A stretch of 64,000 bases of DNA from Hyaloscypha bicolor E (lineage: Eukaryota > Ascomycota > Leotiomycetes > Helotiales > Hyaloscyphaceae), in NCBI RefSeq assembly GCF_002865645.1, contig NW_020194627.1, positions 248,001-312,000 of the forward strand. Reading direction: 5' to 3'. Shown in pieces: positions 46,943 to 58,957 of the stretch. Numbering within the stretch: the first letter of the stretch is position 1; the number at the start of each line of letters is the position of its first letter. The translations under genes and the position numbers were made by a program. The notes under the pieces were generated by a model that saw only the letters and a list, made by a program, of their open reading frames with translations, did not search any database and was not told where the DNA came from.

Positions 46943-48392
46943 ATGGAAGGCTTCTTTGGAAACACTCAAGCGGATGCATCTCCTGATACTTTGAGGGCCT
47001 CCAGCTCCAGCCGCGCCTCCCTTACGCCCAATGATACGGCAAGAGAGTCGCCTCCAGAAGCCCCCATCGCGAAAGCCGACAGCGGGCAGATCAAGAAGCG
47101 GGGAAGGAAGGGACACAGTAAGTCGAGGACTGGCTGCTTTAATTGTAAAAAGGCCCGCATCAAGGTAATATACACCGATTTATATGCCTCAGACCCCTCA
47201 GCTCATGCGTGATCTAGTGTAAGGAAAACCGGCCCTCCTGTGACTATTGTGCCCACCGAGGACTGCAATGCGAATGGCCCGAGATTCAAATCAACCAAGT
47301 GGGGATAGTTATACGAAACCCGATGCCAGAGCTTACAATCCCGGCAGCTCCCCAGTCAAACTTACCAGTGTTCACAATGCAAGATTTCCGATTCTTCCAG
47401 CACTTCATCAGTTCGGCTTATCCTCATCACCCAATTGACAACGATTGGCAATGGACCCATGATGTTCCGAGTATGGCATGCGATGTAAGTCATCTTAGCC
47501 CGCCTACGAAGCATTGACTGATGGCAGTAGTTCGACTTTCTGCTCCACGCCATGCTCGCATTGTCCGCCTCTGATCTAGCAGCCAATTCGGATGACAGCA
47601 ATGACATGAAACTCATTCCTACCTCGATTATGCATCGAATAAAATCCATTGAGTCCCTGAACAAAGCCGTAGCGGCGGGTATCAAATCCTGGCAACAAGG
47701 AAACGCCATGATTGCCACGTGTTTTACATTACTTTTCCAATCCGTCCTGCTGAATGATGGGCTATCCGAGTACATATCTTTCCTCCGAGGCATCCTTACG
47801 ATCGGAATGCAAATGGGTCAAAGGAGGATGAAATTTGTGTTCGAGAGGCTTTGGGGTAACGAGCAGCTGCAGTCGAGGGACGCTGAACTCTCGGCTGCGC
47901 CTTTGATCAACGAAGAAGTAGTTTCAGCAGCCTGTCGGTCTTTCGAGAAAATGTCCCCACTACTCAAGACAAAGACGGAAATTGGCATGTATGGTCTTCT
48001 GCTCAGCATGGCACGCAGTCTAGTCACCTCATCGAAAGAAGGCAAGTCAGATATCTGTTGTAGGCGCTGCCATCTGCTAACGTGGCGCAGCCTACATCGG
48101 TTTGGGCAAAGTGTATCAACTGTTCATGATGATGCCGCACGAGGAGTTCCGCGAGTTCACAGACTCGAAAAATGAAGTGTGCCAGCTACTGCAAGCTCAC
48201 TTTGTGGCTATGCAACTGATCATGACACCCATTAGCAGAGTTGAATGGGGGAAGAGAAAATCGCCAACTGAGATGCAGACAGAAGGGAGAACGGGACGGT
48301 GGCTAACCACGCTGCACAATGCGATGCCGCCGCATATGCGAGGGTATTACGAGTGGACTTTATGGGTTGAGAAGGCCAATTATACGAACTAA
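46943..48392 (+). CDS. UPC2-like Zn2Cys6 transcription factor
   Basis: Exons 46943-47164, 47218-47484, 47531-48041 and 48091-48392 encode about 433 residues. The zinc cluster (Cys 65, 68, 75, 82, 85, 92; GCFNCKKARIK then CKENRPSCDYC) is split by the first intron just before its third Cys. A basic stretch (KKRGRKGHSKSRTG) precedes it. The rest, FDFLLHAMLALSASDL, AGIKSWQQGNAMIATCFTLL, GMYGLLLSMAR and VCQLLQAHFVAMQLIMTPI, follows the layout of the short C6 regulators related to sterol regulator UPC2. The third intron (49 nt) uses a GC donor (GCAAGT...CGCAG) with a CTAAC branch; only this splice keeps the conserved frame. The target genes are unknown. Confidence 0.8.
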
Positions 48393-49020
48393 AACGGACT
48401 TATTGACGTTCATCGTGGGAAGAAAGTAGAAAATTGAAGTATAGAATATGATATCCCTCTTATACCCACCAGCAATCGGTCCCTCACACTACCATCTCGC
48501 CCTCCTCTGTCTCGATCCGAATCCGAAATCTCCTCCACAACACGGAAGAATCTCTCCAGCTTTCGCGTCAGCATCCAAACCCGACTATGCTAGTGACCAC
48601 CCTATCATATTTTTCTAAAGTGGGAGTGCGATGTACCTCAATCCGCCACATAATCATCGGCACAACAATACCCCGCATCAACGCACCAAGACTATCCAGA
48701 AAGAAACGCTCTACCCAATTGGCTCGCTTCTTACCGCGATCTTCGCATTTCGTATCACGACCCCCTTTCAACTCGCTAACCAAAATCGAATGAGCCTTGC
48801 AGAGGCGCAGCACAGGTTAACCAGAGGGCTGAATGAGGCTGCACACCCGCGCGAGGGATTTCTTCTCCTTACATCGCCATTATCTCCTTTACTCCTCCTA
48901 TAAAATATTTAATCTTCATCTACTGTAGCTAGAATCCAGCATATATTCCGACTCCATTCCCACAGCCAAACCGGAAGAAGACCCCGCCAACTCCTGACTT
49001 TCAGTTCAAGCAACACCTCG
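48393..49020. other. Intergenic region
   Basis: 3' flank of the regulator and promoter of the following gene. No other feature is seen. Confidence 0.4.
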
Positions 49021-49899
49021 ATGGCAACAACCACAACAACATACGCCAAGGGCGGAATTCCCCTTCGTACTATCCCCTCCTCCACCATCACCTCCTCTTC
49101 TTCATGCTCGAAACCCTACGACCCCTCAATAACAAGAACCTACACCCCATCCATCACCAGCACGCTCGCACCATCGACACTCGCACCCTCCACAATCTCC
49201 ACAACCCGCTTTCTCCTCGCACCACCCGCACCATTTCTCCCTACCTCAACCCTCCAAATCCAAACCACAGGAAAAGCTCTCTTCCGCCTCCCGTCCCCTC
49301 CAAAGGAGTTAGAGATTCCGATTTTCTCGCTCGAGACGGGCAGACCTGTATACCTCTCTGTCCGTGGGAAGCGGAGTTCCGGAAATTGCACGCTGGTGGA
49401 TGTGGATAGTGAAGAGGAGCGTGTGCTTGGGTCGACGGAATATCATTGGGGTCCGGGGAAATGTCCTATCGTCAGAGTGAAGGGAGTGGGGGAAGGGGGA
49501 GAGGAAGAGGATGAGTTTGAAATCCAAGGGAAGTCGTTAGTGAGCAGGACGACGATTTTTGAATGCCGATGGGGACGATTTGAATGGCGGTATGCTGGAA
49601 GGAAAGAGAGGGGTGAGGGAATGAGTAGTCTTCTTGTGCTTGAGAAGGTTGGGGATGGGGGTAGAGTCAGGGTTGCGCAATTGGTGAGGGGAGAAGAGAC
49701 CAGGAGTCCGGGGAGTACAGGGAGCAGTGCAGGGAATGGGGGGCGGTTGGAGATGTGTTTGGATGATGGGGATGGGAAGGGGAAGGGCCAGGTGGTGGAT
49801 GAAGTGACGGTTGTGAGTACGGTGCTGGTTATGTTGAAGAAGGAGATTGATAGAAGGAGGGCGTTGCAGGTTGCTATGATTAGTGCTGCGGGCTCTTGA
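49021..49899 (+). CDS. Hypothetical protein, Ser/Thr-rich N-terminus
   Basis: A single exon encodes 292 residues. Residues 1-70 are Ser/Thr/Pro-rich (SSTITSSSSCSKPYDPSIT) and likely disordered. From about residue 77 there are beta-type segments: TLQIQTTGKALFRLP, IPIFSLETGRPVYLSVRG and RTTIFECRWGRFEWRYAGRK. This arrangement (a substituent-like lead, then WGRFEWRY) is found in uncharacterised fungal proteins, and I do not assign a name. The C-terminal part (VVDEVTVVSTVLVMLKKEID, then RRR) is probably one long helix. There is no signal peptide or transmembrane helix. Third-codon G/C usage is like its neighbours, so it is probably a real gene. Confidence 0.6.
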   Translation: MATTTTTYAKGGIPLRTIPSSTITSSSSCSKPYDPSITRTYTPSITSTLAPSTLAPSTISTTRFLLAPPAPFLPTSTLQIQTTGKALFRLPSPPKELEIPIFSLETGRPVYLSVRGKRSSGNCTLVDVDSEEERVLGSTEYHWGPGKCPIVRVKGVGEGGEEEDEFEIQGKSLVSRTTIFECRWGRFEWRYAGRKERGEGMSSLLVLEKVGDGGRVRVAQLVRGEETRSPGSTGSSAGNGGRLEMCLDDGDGKGKGQVVDEVTVVSTVLVMLKKEIDRRRALQVAMISAAGS

Positions 49900-50270
49900 T
49901 TTCTTGGCTGATAGATGGATAGAGATTTCTTTGATTTAACTGTATTCCTAGTAGATTTCCCAATATGATGACACGATTTAACTTCAATAGCTCCTACTAT
50001 TAAGCCCAATTAAATTCTCTAGATACCCCTTCTGAACTCCAGAATTCCGACCTCGTTTCTGTCCTTTAGCATATGTAACGGGCAATTCGACATCGAAATC
50101 TGACATGAGTATCTTCCATTTTCGTCTTCGGACATGAGCAGAAGATACTTTAATCTATCTCCATCTTAGAAATGTTAAATAAAAAGATTGCCCAGTAAGA
50201 AAGTTTAGGGTAGAAGAGCGATTCATCAGTTCACCTCTCTTTGTAATCATTGTCATGACCTGAGGTACAT
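49900..50270. other. Convergent 3' region
   Basis: This stretch of 371 bp between two convergent genes is AT-rich, with no further feature. Confidence 0.4.
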
Positions 50271-53200
50271 CTAGCGACCTTCCGGCAGCGCCCAGCTTTC
50301 TACCAACTCCGCCAAGGTATCTTCCCCTCCAACATTGCCAGGAAATACCACATACGGAACACCGCGATGTCTAGACGTCTCTTCATCACACCTCCACAGA
50401 GGTACTCCCGGAGCCGCCTGTCCAACAACCATGGCACGCTTCATTTTCAACCCTTTCGTAGCGATATCAGAAGAAGTAATCCCTCCCTTCGCAACGACAT
50501 ATCTCGGCCGTACATCGATACCAAGCATTACTTTGACAAGCGTAGCAGCGACAGTTCCTCCAATGCTCAAACTCGAAATGGCATCGTCGCCTACGACCAA
50601 ATCTCGCGATGTCATCACGAGGACGTCCTGGCCACTCTGAAGCTTCTGGGAAGCATCTTCAATGGCCGTATTTACGATTTCTGTGGCATTTTCTGAAGAG
50701 TGGATCAACTTCGAGACCGGAAGCTCTATCACGTCGAGTTTTGATGCTCTTCGCCTCAGCAAAGAGTGCAATTGTAAAGTCGTCTTTGGAACATAGGACC
50801 CGGCAATAATGAGACCCCCGCTAGGGTTGCTGCTCATGTCGAGAGATTCCGCGGATAAAGGTGGAATACCAATGATGCCGAGGCGCGATGAAACAAAAGC
50901 TGCACCGGTGCGATAGAGGTACTTGCGGCCCTGTTGCTCGGCTGACAGCTGAATTAGCCGATTTGATTAGGCATGATGTTTGTGGAGGGTAGCAAAAAAG
51001 AGTCCTCAAAGTCTTGAAATGGCTAAGAAGCGGAGCAAGAGCTTACCGGCAAGGATTCCTGCAGCAAAGACATACATGTCAGACTCCGCAGCCGCGTTGA
51101 CGATAATGACGCTTCTTCGTGGAGCCTTCAGGAGCTTCTCTGTGACAATCCCAGGCCCGCACCTGATATCCTCAAGACTTATAGAAAATATATCGCCCAT
51201 GCTGAACTTGAAACCAGCTTTCTCCAACACATAGTCCTTCAAGTTCGATGACTTGTATCCAAAGGTGGCATCTCGAGCAAATTGTGTCTGGCCAGATGGT
51301 ATTAAAAAATCGCCTTCTGCAACATAGTGAACGTCATTGATAGTGTACCTGCCACCCTGGTAGAAGAAAGGGGCCAGGATCCATCCGTCTATTCTGTCTC
51401 TTCCGAGTGTTCTTTCAACAGTTTCTGGTTCATCAGGGAAATGACCCCGCAATGTAGAATCCCCGCGAAGAACAATTTCGAATTCTTTCCCAGCTAATTG
51501 CGCTGCATGCTGAACGTTCTGGCAGATGATCTCCAGAAGCTTCTTTGCTTCCACTGGCGGGAAGGCTCGAGAGTTCGTCAAAATGAAAAATCCCTTTTCA
51601 CTACAATCAAACTCGCGCTGTAAAGTTTCAACATCCCACACAGTGAGTACCGCAATATCATGGCAGGTTTGCGTGCCAGTTGGGTCATCATCCAGAATGA
51701 CAAGTAACGGGGTCTTGTCATCCGAGATGTATTCTCTGATAGAGTGAAGGACGTCTCCGTTATACTCCGAAGGAAGAGAATCTATTGTTTCTTTCAGAGG
51801 CAATGTTGGATATTCACGTGGGTTGAAACCTGTATCCTGTGGTTTGGCACTCTTCGAAACAGAGACTCCAGTCATCAGTTCCCATAACCTGACGATTCCA
51901 CCATCTGCTTCCCGAGCCCATCCATGAGATGCCCCCATCAAATTCATCTGATGGGCAGCCGCAGTGAGAAATGCCGGGAAGCCCAATCTTTTCGACTCAT
52001 CTAACACCATGCCCAAGTCCTTCACGAAAATGGCGAGCATTGAGTGAGGCGTCCAGTCTGCTGATAACATTGCCGGGACGCGATTTTCAAACATCCAGCT
52101 CCCTCCAGCTGCGTTTTTAATGATTTCGTATAAACTCCGGGTGTCTAAGCCCAATTTAGCTCCAAATGCCATAGCTTCAGCAGCTGCCATGATATGCACT
52201 CCAGCGAGGAGTTGGTTGATGAGCTTGATCGAAGAAGCGGCCCCAATACCTCCTTCAGCATAGTAGATATTATCCGGCTTTCCGCTCATAGCAAGAAGGA
52301 CTGGATTAACTTTTGACATGGCGGTGTCAGTTGCCGAGCAAATTATCTGTTCAACTTGGTAAGTGATAAGTTTAGAAGCGGGCTAAACCCTTACTGTCAA
52401 GAGTCCCTCAGCAGCTTTGGCCGCTCCTCCGCTGACGGGCGCATCGACAAGATAAAGCTGCTTTTCCAACGCTTCGAGCCGGGTTCCGATTTTTTGTACA
52501 AAAGATGGCGGCACAGTTGAGGTTAGAATCACAACCGCACCACTTGGCAGTTTCTCTGCCGCATTGCCAGATCCAAAAAGTACTTCCTCAACCTGTGATG
52601 CAGTTTGTACCATTACAATCAAAACATCAGCATCCAAAGCTGCTTCTGCTGGTGACTCTGCCGCTTCAGATTTTCCTCCGCTCAAGAGGAAATTCGAAAC
52701 CGGTTTTGGTGAGATATCGTATCCGGTGACATGGAACCCACCGTTCACCAAAGTAGTTGCCATTCCAATCCCCATTGCTCCAAGGCCAATAAAACCAACC
52801 TTTTTTATCTCATTTGGTGTTACAATTGGTGTCAATCTATCGTCTGTCGGTGCTTTCTTCTTGCCTCCATCGTGAACTGCAGACTCAGCTCCAGGTGTGA
52901 ATACCCGCACCAGTCCGGAGTCGTCTTCTTTACCATATCCACACAAAGATGCTGAAAGGTAAAGTTGCTCGGCTGCCGAGGACAGTGGAAGGGGGAATCC
53001 TTGTGATCGCGCCGACGATGTGACTATTCCCTTTCAAATATTAACTACGCAGTCGTATATGGAAGGGTCGGATTTCATACCATGTCCTTTACAAAAATAT
53101 CCAGGGCCGATTGAGGTGTCCAATCATTGTCCAGCATATGTGACACTCGATTCTCAAACATCCAACTGGTACCTGCAGCGTTGACTATGATCTCATAGAC

Positions 53201-53930
53201 TCGGCGGGTATTTAGTCCCATTCGAACAGCTAGACCCATCGCCTCAGATGCAGCCGCAATATGAACTCCCGCTAGTAACTGGTTAATCATCTTGATATTA
53301 CTTGCGGCACCAATACCCCCGGGTATCACAAAATGCTTTTCCGAGAGATCGTACAAGATTCGTTTGCTTTGACTTAATGCAGCCGGAGTTGCTGATGATA
53401 AAATTGTCAGCGTCCCTTCGGCTGCTCGGACAGTTCCACCTGATACTGGGCTATCGACCAGGAAAATGTCATTTCGACCCATGGATTCTAGTTTGGACTG
53501 TATTTCCATGAGATAGGCAGATGGGACTGTGGAACATATGATTATAGTTGCATTGAGAGGAAGAACTGATTTGACTATTAGCATACGAAGTGAAAAGAAG
53601 TATCCCGGAGGGATATGATCAAGCTTTTCACCGAGGACATGGTGGAAGAAACGGGAAGATACCTTCAACGGCCCCCATTCCAGAATCAAACAATACAGAA
53701 TCTGCCTGTTGTGAATTGGCAACCATACAAATCAAAACCTGCGCCCCGCGAGCTGCCTCTCGCGGTGATTGTGACATATTTCCTCCTGCTTCCAGAAATC
53801 TGAGGCGAGTTGGCTCATAGACGTCGTATCCAATGACATGGTAGCCCATCTTTAGCAGATGAGACGCCATACCGAAGCCCATGGCACCTAACCCTACGAA
53901 GGTAACGATGGTGGAAGTTATCGAATCCAT
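50271..53930 (-). CDS. Two 3-hydroxyisobutyrate-DH-like modules fused to a four-carbon acid sugar kinase
   Basis: Exons 50271-50941, 51047-52346, 52395-53030, 53081-53574 and 53663-53930 encode about 1122 residues; introns of 48-105 nt keep phase. Module 1 (about 1-300): VTFVGLGAMGFGMASHL NAD motif, VDSPVSGGTVRAAEGTL, GGIGAASNIKMINQLLAG. Module 2 (about 330-630) repeats these: VGFIGLGAMGIGMA, VDAPVSGGAAKAAEG, the same GAAS.IK.INQLLAG. Module 3 (from about 679) is the DUF1537/OtnK kinase: LLVILDDDPTGTQTCHDI, FEIVLRGDSTLRGHF, and VVAKGGITSSDIA near the end. In bacteria separate proteins of these families oxidise and phosphorylate tetronates. Plant homologues carry the same modules plus a class II aldolase; here the protein ends after the kinase. 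It is divergent from a Zn2Cys6 regulator, 382 bp apart. Confidence 0.85.
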
Positions 53931-54312
53931 TTTCTGGTAATCTTCTATGGAAAAAGCTTGTTGAATATTCTCTAAACGTTAGTCCTTGTCCCCTAACATC
54001 TTCACGCGCTCTATAACCAGAGACCGACAAGTAAACAAAAGCCCCGAAGACTCGCGCTCCTCCAGCGAAAATTTAGTGATTGCTGTGATTGGACATGCAC
54101 GCCCGGAGTTGTCAGCGGGATTGTCTCCGCAGTCTCCGCAGTGCGGGGTTCAATCCGAGTACAGTACACCACTGGGCGAGTTCTCCGCCCCTTCCGACTC
54201 TTCTCTTCTTGCAAAACCCGCTCCCCTCACGGACACATATCCGCACTGCTACACTTGACATCAAAGACCTATTCGACGGCCAAAACTTCAAAAAATTGGT
54301 CTCAGACGCGGT
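53931..54312. promoter_or_regulatory. Divergent promoter, kinase fusion/regulator
   Basis: This stretch of 382 bp between divergent start codons has CCGCA at 54127-54131, 54136-54140 and 54241-54245, and TGCGG at 54142-54146. The last two of the central three form an inverted pair. Confidence 0.5.
54127..54146. promoter_or_regulatory. Candidate Zn2Cys6 site CCGCA-G-TGCGG
   Basis: TCCGCAGTCTCCGCAGTGCG is followed by G; it contains a CCGCA and then the inverted pair CCGCAGTGCGG (CCG N5 CGG, 54136-54146). Similar half-sites occur upstream of the neighbouring AKR, MFS and epimerase genes. Regulation is inferred. Confidence 0.45.
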
Positions 54313-56646
54313 ATGAAGCGCGCTCATTATGACATCAGCGACAGGGTGCCTTCCCCGCAGATGCAGGATGGGTCAGATCACATGATTGACACTTCAAACG
54401 GAGCAACGAGGGGAGTATCGAAGAGACTTCCAAAGGTTTCCAAGAAGATACAAGCTTGTACGTATTGATGTTCTTATAGCACCGAACCCACTTGGCAAGT
54501 TCCAGCAAATTCAGAGTATCAGCTGAGGGCAGTTTCAGGCACGGAATGCCAACGACGAAAAATCAAATGCGACTTGAAAGAGGGCGGGGAAACAATATGC
54601 AGCAGATGCCGAAAGCGAGGGTTTCAATGTGTGGTTAACAAGAATCTTCAGTCGATTCTGGAGGATGATGGAGAGTGAGTGGACGGTGTGAAACTTGACG
54701 TTTGGATACGAATACTAATCGTTGCAGATGGAAGGCAAGGATGGAGTATACATCAGGACAACTGCGAACAGCCGTGTCTGAAATTCTGAGTAACTTAGCT
54801 CTACCCGCTTTGGAAACATTCACTTCAATCGTCCAAGATCAATCGTCACAGCAATCCTATTCTGTCAACCGTCAAGAAGACCTCCATTCCGGGATGCGTG
54901 CTTCAGCGCGCAGTCAAGAACAGGAAAGACGAACTAGTCAGAGTGCAACAATGGCAATGACAAGAGAAAATTCCCAAGAGCGACCAGGGTTTGAGGAAGC
55001 TGGGAACGATACCCTAATTGCCGCACCCATGGGGAGCCTCTACGAAGTCACTAAGCTCAGAAACTTGCGCAGCAATCCACATGGCTACTTCCAGCAAAGC
55101 ACAGCTGCGCCTTTAGAGGACAAGGATTTCATTTCAAGTGGCGAAATCGGCTTAGCCGAAGCAGAGGAAATGTTCCAGATATTCGAGCGCTCTCTGAATC
55201 AATACCTCTGGGGTGGGATTGTCCTTCTACACAAGGATCTGCTTTCAGTTCGGCGGTCATCCTCCTTGTTACTAGCAGCAATTCTCACGGTGACAGCGCT
55301 CCATATTCCTGGAAAAACCTCCACATTTGATGTTTGCTACGCAGAATTTCTCGACCTTGTCAGTGCCTCAATGATGGATCGCTATCATACACTTGACGGA
55401 ATTAGAGGGCTGTGCATCGGGGCATTTTGGTTGTCGGATGTCAGCTGTTAGTTCCCAGAGTTATTGTCATGTTGTAATCCTTCTCAAAAAGCTAATCGGG
55501 CTTTTCTAGGGAAATTATCTGGCCACGCAGTGAGGATTGCAACCGAGTTGAATCTTCACCGAAGCTATGCTCGAGCAATCAAAGGCTCCCAAGAGCATTT
55601 CGAAGGTGCTCGGCTGTGGTACCTTCTATACGTCTGTGACCACCACTTCAGTATTGCGTATGGCAGACCACCTGTTATCCAAGATGACGCCTCAATTGTC
55701 CAACACGAAAAGTTTCTGCAGTTGCCTGGGGCGACACAGGCGGACTTCAGACTTCACAGTCAGGTGGCAATCTTTATCATTCTTACCCAGATCTACAACG
55801 CTTTTGGACCTGAAGTAGAGGCTAAGCTAGAAGAAAATGATTTGGGTCGACTTCGGCAGTGGAACATTGAAATTGATCGTTGGCGTGTTAGATGGGAGCC
55901 TCAGCTAGGTATAATATATCACCACCAGAGAAACCATTAGCTTAGGCTTGTATTGCTAATACATTTCAGCTCCCAATACCCATATATCATCTTACCCCTC
56001 AAAAGGAGTAAACCTTCACTACCACTTCGCAAAACTGCAGCTCAACTCCCTTTCACTCCGTGGCTTCGAACAACTCTCCTCCCAAAACATATCCGCCGGC
56101 CGCCGCGAACATGCAAACCTCGCCATCTCCTGCGCCATGTCAATTTTGCAACTAGTTATCGACGAGCCTGACATCAGAGATGCACTAATTGGTGTACCGT
56201 TGTATCTCCATACAATGATTACCTATGCTGCTGTTTTCCTTCTGAAAGTTCAACAGCAGTGGAAGGCGGCCCGTTTAGGCACAGATAGTGTCCTTATTCG
56301 CGAAAGTGTCGAACATATCATCACGATTTTCAGCAAAGAAGGCGCTAGTGAGCGCCATTTATCCTATCATATAGCACGCGGTTTGAGGAGGATGCTGGGG
56401 CGCCTGTCTCGGGAAGGACTAGCTGATTTGAACCCACAAGAAAGGGCGGCACTGGGATACTTTGACCAGTCGAATGGTACCAATGGAATTCAGGATGTGA
56501 ACGTCGGGCAAGATTTCGGTGCCAATTATGTATCTCTGCCGCTGTATGGGGACTCGCCCGAGATGTTTGATGAGAACTTTTTCCCAATTGGGTTCTTCGA
56601 TGTTACTAACGCTGGGCCCTGGCAGTGGCAACCTGGAACTATGTAG
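54313..56646 (+). CDS. Zn2Cys6 transcription factor, cluster regulator candidate
   Basis: Exons 54313-54457, 54539-54674, 54728-55446, 55510-55908 and 55970-56646 encode about 691 residues. The cluster ACTECQRRKIKC ... CSRC ... GFQC (Cys 49, 52, 59, 69, 72, 79) is split after its first Cys codon has begun (T|GC), by an 81 nt intron; a nine-residue loop before the fourth Cys is slightly long. The middle domain is fungal_trans-like: EMFQIFERSLNQYLWGG, SWKLSGHAVRIATELNLHRSY, ARLWYLLYVCDHHFSIAYGRP. It shares a promoter with the dehydrogenase-kinase fusion and converges on the AKR gene, so control of this block is likely. The ATG at 54313 is the first in frame; later ATGs (54361, 54382) are possible. 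Confidence 0.8.
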
Positions 56647-56927
56647 AAAAGCCTCTCACCGTCTTAAAAGTATGAATACTCAACGTTCCAATCGGAATTA
56701 GATTTTAAATTTTGGAGCAATACTTGCAAAAATGTAATCGTGCCACCTGTGATTAAATGCATTTGTTATCGAATTGCTCTCTCAACTTAGACTTGAAAGT
56801 GTTCAAAAGGCAAAGGATACTTCTTAAACAGTCATCAAACTACTTTCATAAACTTAGCTTACTGGGAAGAAACACTCGCGACATAGTTCCATCTTTCTAA
56901 TACAACTAAGCAGCAGTACTGTGATGA

Positions 56928-57949
56928 CTACTTGACAAATTGCTGGTCGGGGAAGCCCAGGTTAACTTTCCACGGCGGATTTCCGTGTCTCTTTAAATTG
57001 CCTCCAGAAGACACCTCTGCGAGGTCATTCATATCATCACGCTCCAACTTGGTAATTTGACGATTTGCCTTAATTCGTGCTGGAGTTACGGACTTTGCAA
57101 GTACGGAATGCCCCCTCTCAACTGTGTGAACGATTAGAGACAAAGTACGCAATCCCGGAATATTTACGTACTATGATAACTCAGGAGAATACTGGCAGGC
57201 GAAACACCATTTTTTGTTGCAATCTGCACAACAACTGGGAGGGTCAATAGGGGACTGCCAGTACTGCCGAGAGGGCTGTATGCCGTGATATGAATGCCCT
57301 TGGCTTTGCAAAAATCCGAGACGTCATCTTGGGGCAATAGTGGGTGATTCTCGATCTGATTGACTGCTGGAACAATGGAGGCACGGGCAAGAAGTTCCTC
57401 GAGGTACACAACACTGTAGTTCGCAACGCCAATGGCCTTGACCTTTCCTGTGTGAAGAAGTTTCTCCATATCAAGGTACGTATCCACGTGATGCCTACTG
57501 AAATCAACATCACGGCTTCCATCCGGTGTGGTAGGAAATAAGGGGTGATTTCCATTCGTATTCATGGCGACAGGCCAGTGCATCAAGTATAAATCAACGT
57601 AGTCTAAGCCGAGCTTCTCCAGACTCATCGCGAGGTTTTCCTGCACACGCCTATGGTGTGTGGACCATAGCTTGGTGGTGACGAAGACATCTTCACGTTT
57701 GATACCCGCCTCAAATGCCTTCTTCAGTCCGATACCAACTTCTTCCTCGTTTCCATAGCTGTATGCTGCATCAATATGGCGGTAACCAATTGAAAGAGCA
57801 TATTCGACTGCCTTCTCTACTTCTCCTGGCTTTGACTGCCAAGTTCCTGAACAGGTCAGAGATATCTATTCGTTGGTCTCAAAAATCTTACCAAATCCGA
57901 GCGCCGGGATTTTCCTGCCAGTATTGAGGGAAAATACAGTTTCTGCCAT
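56928..57949 (-). CDS. Aldo-keto reductase
   Basis: Exons 56928-57121, 57172-57846 and 57892-57949 encode about 308 residues; the introns are 45 and 50 nt. AKRs reduce carbonyls with NADPH in a TIM barrel. The catalytic tetrad is visible: Asp45 and Tyr50 (HIDAAYSYGNE), Lys78 (VTTKLW) and His109 (DLYLMHWP). NADPH-binding SVTPARIKANRQI is present near the C-terminus, and NQIENHPLLPQ, ITAYSPLGS are typical. Its length suits the xylose-reductase/glycerol-dehydrogenase type (AKR3/AKR2-like). It ends 282 bp from the regulator, which is convergent, and TGCGGCCGCA lies 86 bp upstream of its ATG. It probably interconverts a sugar or aldehyde with its alcohol for the cluster. Confidence 0.85.
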
Positions 57950-58957
57950 GATTTAAATCTGGGGGTCACGGGCCAAACTCAGGTGTACTGTAGGATGTAT
58001 ATCTCTCCAGCTCTTGCGTTGTGATCTACTCAACTGCGGCCGCAGCTCATCATGGAAGGTCTTTTCAATCGGCCAAATGTATGCAATGATTTTGCACCTA
58101 TCGGACGAACACCGCCTTCCGCAATAAGATTTATGGAGCATTGGCCCATGAATTTGGGGGATCGCGCAGGCTTGGCAGGCTAGTTTGGAGGCTTTTGTGG
58201 GCACTGAGCCACTGGGATGATCTGGGTGACAATCAGCCAACAAATTTTTTCAGGTAGATGTCATCCTCGCTTAGCAATCAAACCCCTGAGTGACTCTGCA
58301 GTTCTTGGTGGCAACCCGACATCTCGGATAACCTCATCCGTACCTTGACAGGGGGACCCCAATTAATGGCCTCCTCCCCGACGGATACTAATGGAAGTGG
58401 AGGAAGCGATGGTCCTAGTAGTTTGTTCACAGGATCTCCGAAACCCTTGCAATGACCAAATTCTAAGCAGTTCTTCGAGGCCAGCAGGGATGCTCACGGA
58501 TGCCCTCTGTCAAAAGCACATCCAAAATTTTCAAGCAATACCAACATACATTACTTTCAAAAATTAATGTGATTAACTTAAGAGATACCGAACATTCGAT
58601 TATAAGAGGGAGAAAAGGTAGGTTTAGACCTTTGTGCCGTCGAGGTTTTGAGGTGTCTGGAATGGATTTCCGCGCAACGCGAAGGAAGGCCCCCGCTTAT
58701 TTTCGAAAAGGCGACGAGGACTTTCTGTTATCGCTATTCAAACGTCCAATACGTACACGGGTAATTTACGCCAGTCACGGAAAGTGCATCGTTCAACAGA
58801 TAATTTTGAATTCTTGTCTCATGTACGCAGGCTCAAACAGTGACTAGAGTATTACCATAACCACTCACACTCCCACGACCAAGCCCTACGATTCTATCAT
58901 CTAGTATCAAACAAGCCCGAAGCATCTTGACTTCTACCCAGTTACACCCACAGATGC
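57950..58957. promoter_or_regulatory. AKR upstream region
   Basis: This is 1 kb between the AKR start and the MFS stop. It holds TGCGGCCGCA at 58035-58044 and CCGCA at about 58119-58123, in the first 180 bp. The remaining frames (for example 58500-58847, +) are unrecognised. Confidence 0.45.
58035..58044. promoter_or_regulatory. Candidate site TGCGG-CCGCA
   Basis: Ten-base palindrome made of abutting TGCGG and CCGCA half-sites, within the larger palindrome CTGCGGCCGCAG, 86 bp before the AKR start codon. It uses the same half-site as the kinase/regulator promoter, in everted order. Confidence 0.45.
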
